Part shown: in pieces, positions 1 through 7,906 of the stretch
Layout of the letters: the number at the start of each line of letters is the position of its first letter
How positions within the stretch are numbered: position 1 is the first letter of the stretch
From: a bacterium
GTDB lineage: Bacteria > Sumerlaeota > Sumerlaeia > SLMS01 > JAHLLQ01
DNA: 64,000 bases
Reading direction: 5' to 3'
Assembly: GCA_020444065.1 (NCBI GenBank)
Contig: JAHLLQ010000002.1
Location: 496,001-560,000, forward strand
Notes under the pieces: generated by a model
The model's database searches: none
What the model was told of the DNA's origin: nothing
The model's input: only the letters and a program-made list of their open reading frames with translations
Made by a program: the position numbers and the translations under genes

Positions 1-102
1 GAAGCCGACAAGTCCGCAGTTCGCGACCAGGAAGCAACCCTCCTGGAATCCGTCAACTACATCGAGACAAAGCTGGACGAACTGTTCAAAGATAAGTTCT
101 AG
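1..102 (+). CDS. C-terminal fragment of an unknown protein
   Basis: The window opens inside a reading frame that runs from base 1 to a TAG at 100-102. It encodes 33 residues that are charged and probably helical (ends ...KLDELFKDKF). No family can be recognised from this tail. A strong intrinsic terminator follows 50 bases later, so it is the last gene of its transcript. It reads in the same direction as the pilM-like operon but is separated from it by terminator and leader. Confidence 0.6.
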   Translation, partial: EADKSAVRDQEATLLESVNYIETKLDELFKDKF

Positions 103-150
103 CGTCGAAATCCTGAATCCCCACCGTTCCCACGGTTTTTCAACACTTGT

Positions 151-187
151 GCCCCTTGGAAAGGCCCTTTCCAGGGGGCTTTTTTTG
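151..187 (+). terminator. Rho-independent terminator after the first gene
   Basis: Arms 151-164 and 166-179 pair over 14 bp with one G-T wobble, followed by a T run at 180-186. It ends the transcript of the truncated gene and insulates the downstream operon. Confidence 0.8.
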
Positions 188-629
188 GGGCACGGAACAC
201 CCCCTCTCGGGCGGGTCAATCCTTTTCTTGCCAGAATGCTGCGAGCCGAATTCAGTGCATCTGAAGTGCACAATCCGCATTGACCCTCCCTAAACCTTCC
301 GGCAACTTGGCTCAACCGACTGGATGCAGGCCCGCGCGAGTGAGTTTTGCTCGTGTATTGCGGACCGGATTCCGTCGTGGATCGAAGTCCCGTTGCTTAG
401 AGCGCTGGCAAGTTTGTGGTTGACCCCTTTGGGGGGGCTTTTTACCCGTCAACGGAGCAGCCTCAATAAGGACCGCAAGCCGCATCGGAAACCGATTCAC
501 AGGACAGGCTGGAGAGCCTCTGGGGGAGAGCGCCATAAGCGCTGTTGGACGAATGTCCATGTCGAGACGATTCTCCAGCCCGGGCCACCCGTTTAGGGGA
601 CACCACGAACGACGAAAGTTCATCTGTAG
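188..629 (+). other. Gene-free leader with a candidate structured RNA
   Basis: No convincing gene lies between the terminator and the pilM-like start at 630. The last 150 bases can fold into a branched structure. A 9-bp outer stem pairs 507-515 with 572-580 (ggctggaga/tctccagcc, perfect). It encloses hairpins at 529-543 (agcgc-cataa-gcgct) and 546-559 (tggac-gaat-gtcca), and a further hairpin lies upstream at 484-496 (atcgg-aaa-ccgat). The outer stem closes 49 bases before the start codon. It does not match a riboswitch class I can recall. A short frame at 324-596 lacks a ribosome site and family resemblance and is not called. Confidence 0.45.
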
Positions 630-2453
630 ATGGCGACGCTGAAAAAGTGTTTGGGTGTTGATCTGGGAACCAGCGCGGTCAAGGTCGTGGAACTGGCCGT
701 TGACCGCACGGGCGTGAAGGTCGTTAAGGCCGCGTCCATGGAGACCAATATCGATCCGTCCGCTCCTGCCGAGGAGCGCCGGACCGCTGTTGCCAAAACC
801 CTCCGCGATCTCATCCGCAAGAACAAGATCAGCACGAAAAACGCTGTCTTTGCGATTCCCGGACAGAAAGTCTTCATTCGGCGGTTCCGCCTGCCGGAGA
901 CGACCGAGGAGCGCCTTGAGCGCATCGTGACCTACGAAGCGCGCCAGCAGATCCCCTTCCCGCTCGATAAGACAGACCTTCAATGGCAGTTCTTCCCCGT
1001 TCCCGAAGACAAGGAAGTGGAAGTTCTGCTTGTTGCCGTTCGGCACGACGAAGTGACGGATTTCATGTCGCTTGTCGGCAAGACCGGCCTGAAGCCGATT
1101 TTCATCGCGGTCAGCTCGTTCGCGATCTTCAACACACAGGCTTTCCTTACGAAGCCTGCCGCGGCGATCCTCGAAATCCTCGCGCCAAAGAAGAAGGCGA
1201 AGCCCAAGAAGGAAAAGAAGCCGAAGAAGGCAAAGAAGAAGAAGGGCGAAGCCGAGGCTCCCGAAGAGGAAGTCGTCGCCGAGGAACCGATGGACGACGA
1301 CATGTCGGCCGACGAGTTCGTCTATGAAGAGGTGAAGGGCTACGTCAATATCGGCGCGGCGGCCATGGATCTGGCGATCGCCCGCGAGGGCAAGAAGGCC
1401 CTGCTTGGCTTCTCCCGCTCCGTTCCGACGGCTGGCAACGAGATTACCCGCTCGGTCATGGAGGCTTGCCAGATTTCCAGCTTCCACGACGCAGAGCGCA
1501 TCAAGCGCCATCAGACGCGCCTGATGACCTTCGATTTCGAATTCGAAGAAGATCCGAATATCAATCACGACGCTTGCAGTGCAGCGACGCACAGCGCAGA
1601 CCGAATGATCTCGGAACTGCGGCGATCGATCGATTTCTACATTTCCCAGCCCGACGGCATGGCTGTCGACTCGCTGGTGCTGTCCGGCGGCCAGGCATTG
1701 CTGCCCGGCATGGATACGTACATTGAAGAGAAGCTGACGCTTCCGACGGAGACGCTCAAGGAGCCTCCCGAGGATTCAGCCCTGACTTGGCCAGATCCCT
1801 CAACGCCGATCACTTCCTACGTGGTGGCCATGGGTCTGGCGCTCCAGGGCGTCGGCATGAGCAGTCTCGATGTCGACTTCCTGCCGGAAGATCGCAAGAT
1901 CACGCGTGACTTCCCCTACAAGAGCGTCGCCATCATGGTGGTTCTCCTTCTCGGCATCATTGCGATGGCCTCCCGGGCTGGCTTGAATTACACGAGCCAG
2001 TACCAGGCGGAAGCCCAATCGCTGGAGACGCTCATCAAGGAGCGCAGCAAGCAGGATACGCTGGCCAACCAGGTGCAGGCGCAACACACAGAGATAGCTG
2101 GCCTCTACAAGACCTTCGACAAGGGCGTCGTCGATCGCGAGTATTGGCTGAAGTTCCTCGCCGAGGTGGCCGAGGTGAAGCCCCCGGAAGTGCTGCTCGA
2201 TCGCGTGTCTCTCAGCAGTCTGGGGCAGGTCACGATCGTCGGCCTGAGCGAGACGCAGCGTTCCGCAGCGGATTTCACCGAAGCGCTTCGTAAAAAGATT
2301 CAGAACCCCCTGCAGGCTCCGACTCTGGAAGCCGTCCAGGCGACGCGTGATGCGCGCTATGAGCAGCCTGTGTATCGGTTCCAGATCTCGCTGCAGACCA
2401 GTGACAAGATTAACATCCTGGATGTCGTACCACAGGGTGAAGTAGCAGAGTAA
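630..2453 (+). CDS. pilM: PilM-PilN fusion, inner-membrane platform of a type IV pilus/type II secretion-like machine
   Basis: 607 residues, far longer than PilM (about 350). Residues 1-410 are an actin-like PilM fold: GVDLGTSAVKVVEL at the N terminus, then a lysine-rich insertion (about 187-208) and an acidic stretch (210-230) placed just before the strand YVNIGAA. Around residue 414 comes VDFLPEDRK, resembling the PilM-binding IN(L/F)LP motif that opens PilN. A single membrane segment (about 431-449), a coiled coil and a PilN/GspL-like periplasmic domain follow. The fusion thus joins cytoplasmic and membrane partners in one chain, as GspL does in type II secretion. There is no clear Shine-Dalgarno before ATG 630. 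First gene of a three-gene operon ending in a secretin; the system type (pilus or secretion) is inferred. Confidence 0.85.
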   Translation: MATLKKCLGVDLGTSAVKVVELAVDRTGVKVVKAASMETNIDPSAPAEERRTAVAKTLRDLIRKNKISTKNAVFAIPGQKVFIRRFRLPETTEERLERIVTYEARQQIPFPLDKTDLQWQFFPVPEDKEVEVLLVAVRHDEVTDFMSLVGKTGLKPIFIAVSSFAIFNTQAFLTKPAAAILEILAPKKKAKPKKEKKPKKAKKKKGEAEAPEEEVVAEEPMDDDMSADEFVYEEVKGYVNIGAAAMDLAIAREGKKALLGFSRSVPTAGNEITRSVMEACQISSFHDAERIKRHQTRLMTFDFEFEEDPNINHDACSAATHSADRMISELRRSIDFYISQPDGMAVDSLVLSGGQALLPGMDTYIEEKLTLPTETLKEPPEDSALTWPDPSTPITSYVVAMGLALQGVGMSSLDVDFLPEDRKITRDFPYKSVAIMVVLLLGIIAMASRAGLNYTSQYQAEAQSLETLIKERSKQDTLANQVQAQHTEIAGLYKTFDKGVVDREYWLKFLAEVAEVKPPEVLLDRVSLSSLGQVTIVGLSETQRSAADFTEALRKKIQNPLQAPTLEAVQATRDARYEQPVYRFQISLQTSDKINILDVVPQGEVAE

Positions 2454-2495
2454 GAGCACGTATAGTGGCACGGCCTGGCCGTGGGAGCACAAGGA

Positions 2496-3029
2496 ATGGA
2501 TAAGGAAAAACTCATACTTCTTGGCAAGAAGTTGATGAAGCGGGCCGATCGCGTCGCGATCGTCCTGTTTCTTGCGCTCCTGCTCGCGACCGGCTACATC
2601 TGGTTCCGTGAGACGAACACGACGATCCCGCCCCCAGAGCCGACCCAGTTGAAGCCTTGGAACCAGGCCATCCCGAGCCCCGAATACGAGAATGTCGTCG
2701 ATCAATTGATGCAGGACCAGACCGACATCACTCAGGACCCGGATGTTCGGATTATCGTTCAGAATAATATGTTCGACTTGAAATCGGTCCGGAGTCAGGC
2801 CGAGCAGGAACGGCAGATTCGCCAGGACTATCAGGAAGCGGAACGGATGTTCTTGAGTTCGGACTACGATGGAGCTCTTGAGCGTCTGAACACCATCCTG
2901 CAGCAGAATCCGAATCACACGAAGGCGTTGGAGTTGAAGCAACGGATTGAAGATGCGTTGGCGCCCCCGTCCGAAGGCGAAGCCGAGGGCACGGAAGGCG
3001 GCGACGCAGCAGCACCTCCCGAGGGCTGA
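2496..3029 (+). CDS. Single-pass membrane protein with TPR-like tail, secretin operon
   Basis: 177 residues. A basic cytoplasmic start (KKLMKRADR) is followed by one membrane segment at about 19-36, a proline-rich stretch, and a C-terminal region resembling a tetratricopeptide unit (NPNHTKALELKQRIEDAL), then a Glu/Gly/Ala-rich tail. Start ATG 2496 is chosen over an upstream in-frame GTG (2481) because GGGAG lies 8 bases before it. It sits between the PilM-PilN fusion and the secretin, where pilO and pilP would lie in standard pilus operons. It is not recognisably homologous to them, but its topology would suit a PilP/GspC-like link to the secretin. Function is inferred from position only. Confidence 0.65.
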   Translation: MDKEKLILLGKKLMKRADRVAIVLFLALLLATGYIWFRETNTTIPPPEPTQLKPWNQAIPSPEYENVVDQLMQDQTDITQDPDVRIIVQNNMFDLKSVRSQAEQERQIRQDYQEAERMFLSSDYDGALERLNTILQQNPNHTKALELKQRIEDALAPPSEGEAEGTEGGDAAAPPEG

Positions 3030-3177
3030 TTTCGGCCCGCTGGAGCATTGAAAACGGGGTCTGATGACCCCAATGTCCCCTGACTGTCAGCTTGACACCC
3101 TCTGACCGGAGGGGGATGCGTTCCTGTAAGCCTTACTGTTGTCAGGAGCGACCTATCTCAGGAGAGCGACAGATCCT
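3030..3177 (+). other. Intercistronic gap with two small hairpins
   Basis: Short stems are visible at 3056-3071 (ggggtc-tgat-gacccc) and 3098-3113 (ccctc...gaggg). Neither is followed by a T run, so these are not ordinary terminators. They may tune expression of the secretin relative to the two upstream genes. Confidence 0.3.
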
Positions 3178-6100
3178 ATGAGTCGGCACGTATCCAAAAG
3201 GTCTCTGATCACCCTCGGCCAGGGCGCTTGCGTGGCGCTGCTGGCGGCGGGCCTGGCTTGTTCCAGCGCCCAGAAGTCCACGTCCAGCGGCAAGGCTGAG
3301 CGGCCCGCGTCCCAAGCGGCGCTGGCCCAGTTGCCACCCGCGGCACAGCTCGAAGCCAAGCTCGATGCGGCCATGGAAGAGCTCAAGAAAGAGCACTTCG
3401 ATGCCGCCCGTGAGCTGGTTCGACAGGCCGAGGCGCTGAAGCCGGGAGATTCGAAGATCAAAGAACTGAAGGCTCGCATCGATCGCGAGGAGAAGGAATT
3501 CCGCATCGAGCAGCGCCAGGACGAGATCGACGATGCCCTTTCCAACGCGAAGAAGGCGTTGAAGGCCAACGATTTCGACCAGGCCGAGCGCTATGTCCGT
3601 CAGGCCCTCGAGCTTGACCAGGGCAACAAGAAAGCATCCAAGCTGCTGGCCGATATTAAAGATGAACGTGCCGAGTATCAGGCCGAGCGGCTCGAAGATG
3701 CCGTCGAAGAGCGCATCGACATGGCCGAAGAGGCCATCGACGCCAAGAAATTCGACGTCGCCCTTAAGCACTACGAAAAGGCGGTCGAGCTCTCCCAGGG
3801 CAATGCCGCGTTCAAGGATGACTTGAACGATCTGCGGGCCGACATTCAGAAGGAACAGGCCGAGTACGAAAGCGCCAAGGTCGCCGACAAAGTCGACGCT
3901 CTCCTGGAAAAGGCCGAGGCGGAACTGAAAGCGAACAATTTCGAGCGCGCTCGCACTGCCGTGCAGGAAGCATACGCCCTCGACAAGAATAACAAAGACG
4001 TCGTCGATCTGCGTGGCGACATCGACGAAGCCGAGAAGCAGTTTAAGATGGAGGCGATCGATCGCCGCATCGACCAGGCCCTTGACCGCGCCGTCTCCCT
4101 CTACAAAGCCGACAAGTACGAAGAATCCATCGCCGCGTTCGAAGACGTTCTGAAGATCGACTCCGGCAACGCCGAAGCCAAGAAGTACATCGATCGGGCG
4201 AAGAAGAACATCGCCGCGATGAAGGCCGATGCCGCCGGCGAGAAGGTCGATGGTGCACTTGCCAAGGCTGAGCGTCTCTATGATGCCGGCAAGTATGAAG
4301 AAGCCATCGCTGCCTACGAAGACGTGCTGGCGATTGACAAGGGCAATTCCGACGCGCGCAAGATGATTGCCCGCGCCAAGAACGCGATCGCCGAACGCCA
4401 GTCCGAGAAGGCTGACGAACTGGTGACCAGCGCCGAACGCCTGATGAAGCGCGGCGATTATGAAGCTGCCCTCAGCCAGTTGGAAGAAGCCAAGAAGCTG
4501 GATCCGGAATCGAAGAAGGTCTCTTCGACCATGAACGATGTACGCAAGGCCATGGCCGAAGCGGAGAAGAAGGCTGCCAAGCCGGTTGCAACGCCGAAGC
4601 CGGTCGAAGTGGCCCAGGCCGTCAAGACTCCGAAGCCGACTCCCGCTCCAACCCCCGAGCCGACCGTCGCCCGGACACCGAAGCCGACTCCCGAACCCAC
4701 CCCGGCGCCGACCGCGAAGCCCGAGCGCAAGCCGACTCGCCCGGAGAAGACCCCGACCGCTCGCGCGAACGAGACAAGCGCTGCCGACAAGGCTGCAGAG
4801 GCTGCCGCCAAGAAGGCTCGTGAAGAGAAGCAGCGCATGTTCGACGATCGGTTGGAGAAGGCCGAAGATCTGATCAAAGACGGCGAGTTCGCTCAGGCCG
4901 AGTCAGTGTTGAACGAAGCCCGCGCCATGGATGTGGATGCAGGCGAAGTTGCCAAGATGGAGCGCGAACTCGAATCGTCCCGCAAGCGCGCCCAATCCCA
5001 GGCCTTCGATAAGGCTCTGGACCGTGCACAGAAGCTTGCTGAGAATGAAAACTACGACGAGGCCCTTGCGGCTCTCGCCGAAATCGAAGCGACCTATCCC
5101 GATCGCGCCGCCGCCATTCAGGGCGTGCGCAAGAGCGTCGAAAACGACCGCGAGCGGGCGATGGCCGCCATGCGCGAGCGTGAAATGCGTGAACAGCGTG
5201 CCGAAGCCCGCCAGATGTTCGAGGAAGGCGTTCGAATCTACGAGCGCGACCAGGAGGATCTGGAGAATCTCGAGAACGCTCGCCAGAAGTGGATCGGTGC
5301 TCTTGAAATCGATCCCGATTATCGTCAGCCTGCCGTTTACCTTGAGCAGACTGAGAAGGCATTCAACGAGATGATGGCCGAGCGTCAGGCTCAGCGCGAC
5401 TTCCAGGAGCGCGAAGCCGCAGCCATCGAGAAGATGAACACGCAGATTCCGATCAGTACCCTCGAACCGACTCCGCTTGCAGACTTCTTGCATCACCTTC
5501 GTCTGCTTTCCGGAATCGATTTCGTGCTGGCCGGCGGTGTGGATGCCCGCATCCAGGCCGCGTTCACCGACAAGCCACTTCATGAAGTGCTCGATGCCGT
5601 CCTACTGCCTATCGGTCTGAAGTGGGAACGCCGTCCGGGCGAAGACGTTGTCGTTATCACCCCGGACCTGCGCACGCAGATCTTCAAGGTCACGCCGGAG
5701 CAGGTGAAGACCATCGACTCGCTGCTGGATCGCGGTACGCTGCAGAATCTCCTCTACGGCGAGGGCGGTCAGCCCGTCCTTGAAGGCCAGGAAATCTACA
5801 CCGACCAGCGCCAGAACGTCGTCGTCATCACCGACTCCTCGAAGAATATTGAGAAGTTCAGTCAGTTGATCACGGAGTTGGAGTCCCAGGACACCGTCGG
5901 CCTCGTCTTCAAGAGCTACATCATCAAGGAAGACAAGGCTGCCCAGGTGAAGGCGCTGCTGGAAGCGATCCTTCGCGCCGACGACCAGGCTCCTTACAAC
6001 CCCGAGCGCAAGCTGATCGTCGAGGGCGGCGAGCTGATCATCAAGGACACGCCCGAGAACATTCGCAAGGTCGAGGAGATCCTTCAGGATCGCCAGTTCC

Positions 6101-7809
6101 TGCGCCAGATCTACAGCAACAAGCTGAGCGTGGCGACATTCAACCTGACTCCGATTCTCGACATCCAGGAGAACCCCGATCTGGCCCGTCAGTTCGGCGA
6201 GAACGTCAGAATCGTCGTCGAGACGCTCCTGTACGCGCAGGAAGGTCGCAGCAAGGCCATGCGCGAAGGCCGTCGCCTGTGGTATGACGAAGCGACGTTG
6301 CAGTTGACCATCACCGACTATCCGGACCGTCTTCAGATGGTCGAGGAGTTCATCGAGAGCCTGCCGCAGATCGAACGGAAGTCTCGTTCGAAGATCATCT
6401 TCTTGAACTGGGCGACAGCTTCGGAGCTCTCCACCCAGATCCAGACGTTCCTCGGCGGCGTTGCTACCACGGCTTCAGAAACAGGTGGCAACTCGATCAC
6501 CAAGACAATGCGTGTGGAAGGCGAGCTTGAGTTCCAGGGCGCTTACTTCCGCGTCACCCGCGTCAATGAGAACGATGAAGCCGACGATAATGACGACTCC
6601 GTCGAACTCGTCGTCCGCACTGGCACCACCAGCCAGGACGTCACAATCGACGAGTTCCGTTCGGACTTCATCGAGGACTTTGAAATCGTCGCTGAAGACG
6701 TTGATCCTTCGGGCACGCCTGGTGAAGGCCGCGCCAAGCTGACCATTCGGTACGTGCCCGGCGGTGAGTCCAGTGCGAGCAATGAACCGACTCCGACGCC
6801 GGTCCCCGCTCCCGAGCGTACTGAAGATCAGGGCATCAGCATCGAGCCCATCGATAATCTCAATGCCCTTTGGCTGCAGTACCAGAGCGCGAGCGATCTG
6901 AAGGAAGTCGAGTTCTGGATCCAGACTCTCGACGTTCCGACACTGCAGGTCTCTCTCGAAATCAAGTTCGTCGAAGTCGTCGAGAACAAGGCCAAGCAGT
7001 TGAAGTCCGACTTCACGATTGGCAACCTGGCCGATGGCGTGTCGCTCTCCGACAGCATCGTGCGCAGTCGCTTTGCCCAGGACATGGACGAGTTCATGAA
7101 CCCGTTCGAGCCGTTCCTGGAGACCGCGGGTAGCGCCAACTTGCTGAAGGGTGCCACGGTGACCAGTTGGATCATCAACAACGGCAAGTCGCCCATCTCT
7201 CTGACCCTGAGTGCCCTCGAAGCCCAGGGCGTGATCAACGTGGTCAACGCGCCGTCGATCACCGTGATCACCGGCGAGACGGCCACCTTCGACATCACGC
7301 GCGAGTTCGCAGGCGCCGGCACAACGACAGCCGGAGGTACCACCACTGGCGGTACCACAAACGACAACGACAATACCGATCAGATCGACACAGTGCAGCT
7401 CGAGGTCAGCCCGACAGTCACCCAGGCCGGCAATATTACTCTCGACCCGATCTCTGTCGAAATCGTCGACCTCGATCAGAACCTTGCTGGATTGCAGAGT
7501 CTAACCGATGCACTCGGTGGCAATGAAGAAGATGTAACCGGCGGCTTCTCCGACATCTACACCGCGGCGATCACGAGCGGTGGCATTGGCACGATCCGGA
7601 AGGAAATCGAGACCATCGCCCGCATCCGCGACGGAGGCACGGTGGTCCTCGGTGGCTGGCGCAACGAGCGCATCCAGAAGCAGGATTCTGGCGTGCCCAT
7701 CCTGCGCGACATCCCGTGGGTCGGCAAGATCCTGTTCAACCGCAACCAGGAGACCAGCGACCGCATCACGCTGCTTGTCTTCCTCACCGGCTCGGTTGTT
7801 CGCGACTAA
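3178..7809 (+). CDS. Giant TPR-secretin outer-membrane lipoprotein
   Basis: 1543 residues (secretins are usually 600-900). A lipoprotein signal ends at LLAAGLAC with Cys28. Residues 55-455 hold about six helical TPR-like units of 55-63 residues. A Pro/Thr-rich linker (480-530) and more TPR-like helices (540-740) follow. From about 757 the chain becomes a secretin: an STN-type domain (DFLHHLRLLSGIDFVLAG), N-type modules, then the secretin core from about 1255, with GGTVVLGG at 1486 and VPILRDIPWVGKILF at about 1506. A Gly/Thr/Asn/Asp-rich insertion interrupts the core near 1377-1404. It should form the outer-membrane gate, with the TPR part acting as a built-in pilotin or assembly factor (inference). 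ATG 3178 is chosen because it gives a proper signal peptide and has AGGAG 13 bases upstream; an in-frame TTG at 3139 does not. Confidence 0.92.
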   Translation: MSRHVSKRSLITLGQGACVALLAAGLACSSAQKSTSSGKAERPASQAALAQLPPAAQLEAKLDAAMEELKKEHFDAARELVRQAEALKPGDSKIKELKARIDREEKEFRIEQRQDEIDDALSNAKKALKANDFDQAERYVRQALELDQGNKKASKLLADIKDERAEYQAERLEDAVEERIDMAEEAIDAKKFDVALKHYEKAVELSQGNAAFKDDLNDLRADIQKEQAEYESAKVADKVDALLEKAEAELKANNFERARTAVQEAYALDKNNKDVVDLRGDIDEAEKQFKMEAIDRRIDQALDRAVSLYKADKYEESIAAFEDVLKIDSGNAEAKKYIDRAKKNIAAMKADAAGEKVDGALAKAERLYDAGKYEEAIAAYEDVLAIDKGNSDARKMIARAKNAIAERQSEKADELVTSAERLMKRGDYEAALSQLEEAKKLDPESKKVSSTMNDVRKAMAEAEKKAAKPVATPKPVEVAQAVKTPKPTPAPTPEPTVARTPKPTPEPTPAPTAKPERKPTRPEKTPTARANETSAADKAAEAAAKKAREEKQRMFDDRLEKAEDLIKDGEFAQAESVLNEARAMDVDAGEVAKMERELESSRKRAQSQAFDKALDRAQKLAENENYDEALAALAEIEATYPDRAAAIQGVRKSVENDRERAMAAMREREMREQRAEARQMFEEGVRIYERDQEDLENLENARQKWIGALEIDPDYRQPAVYLEQTEKAFNEMMAERQAQRDFQEREAAAIEKMNTQIPISTLEPTPLADFLHHLRLLSGIDFVLAGGVDARIQAAFTDKPLHEVLDAVLLPIGLKWERRPGEDVVVITPDLRTQIFKVTPEQVKTIDSLLDRGTLQNLLYGEGGQPVLEGQEIYTDQRQNVVVITDSSKNIEKFSQLITELESQDTVGLVFKSYIIKEDKAAQVKALLEAILRADDQAPYNPERKLIVEGGELIIKDTPENIRKVEEILQDRQFLRQIYSNKLSVATFNLTPILDIQENPDLARQFGENVRIVVETLLYAQEGRSKAMREGRRLWYDEATLQLTITDYPDRLQMVEEFIESLPQIERKSRSKIIFLNWATASELSTQIQTFLGGVATTASETGGNSITKTMRVEGELEFQGAYFRVTRVNENDEADDNDDSVELVVRTGTTSQDVTIDEFRSDFIEDFEIVAEDVDPSGTPGEGRAKLTIRYVPGGESSASNEPTPTPVPAPERTEDQGISIEPIDNLNALWLQYQSASDLKEVEFWIQTLDVPTLQVSLEIKFVEVVENKAKQLKSDFTIGNLADGVSLSDSIVRSRFAQDMDEFMNPFEPFLETAGSANLLKGATVTSWIINNGKSPISLTLSALEAQGVINVVNAPSITVITGETATFDITREFAGAGTTTAGGTTTGGTTNDNDNTDQIDTVQLEVSPTVTQAGNITLDPISVEIVDLDQNLAGLQSLTDALGGNEEDVTGGFSDIYTAAITSGGIGTIRKEIETIARIRDGGTVVLGGWRNERIQKQDSGVPILRDIPWVGKILFNRNQETSDRITLLVFLTGSVVRD
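3550..4530 (+). repeat. Tandem TPR-coding repeats, period 162-189 bp
   Basis: Six related units begin near 3556, 3739, 3928, 4105, 4282 and 4444. Two adjacent ones are very alike: DKYEESIAAFEDVLKID and GKYEEAIAAYEDVLAID, 177-180 bp apart. The period of about 59 residues is longer than the 34 of a simple TPR, so each unit is a TPR plus an extra helix. Confidence 0.7.
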
Positions 7810-7838
7810 CCACTCGCCCAGCAGTTAGCCTTGAATCC

Positions 7839-7877
7839 GCGCCCCGGCCTTCTAACCATGGCCGGGGCGCATTGTTT
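7839..7877 (+). terminator. Terminator of the secretin operon
   Basis: A perfect 11-bp stem, 7839-7849 with 7860-7870 (gcgccccggcc/ggccggggcgc), 10-base loop, followed by a weak T-rich stretch (attgttt). It lies 29 bases after the secretin stop. Confidence 0.7.
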
Positions 7878-7906
7878 CATCCAACACCCTTCCAAGGAAA
7901 TCTCAG

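Noticed and set aside
412-450. Possible second terminator (cccctttggggggg then ttttt)
   Set aside because: The stem is only four or so base pairs and slips along homopolymers, so it is too weak to call.
324-596. 90-codon frame before the pilM-like gene
   Set aside because: No ribosome site and no resemblance; it overlaps the structured leader, whose perfect stem is better supported.
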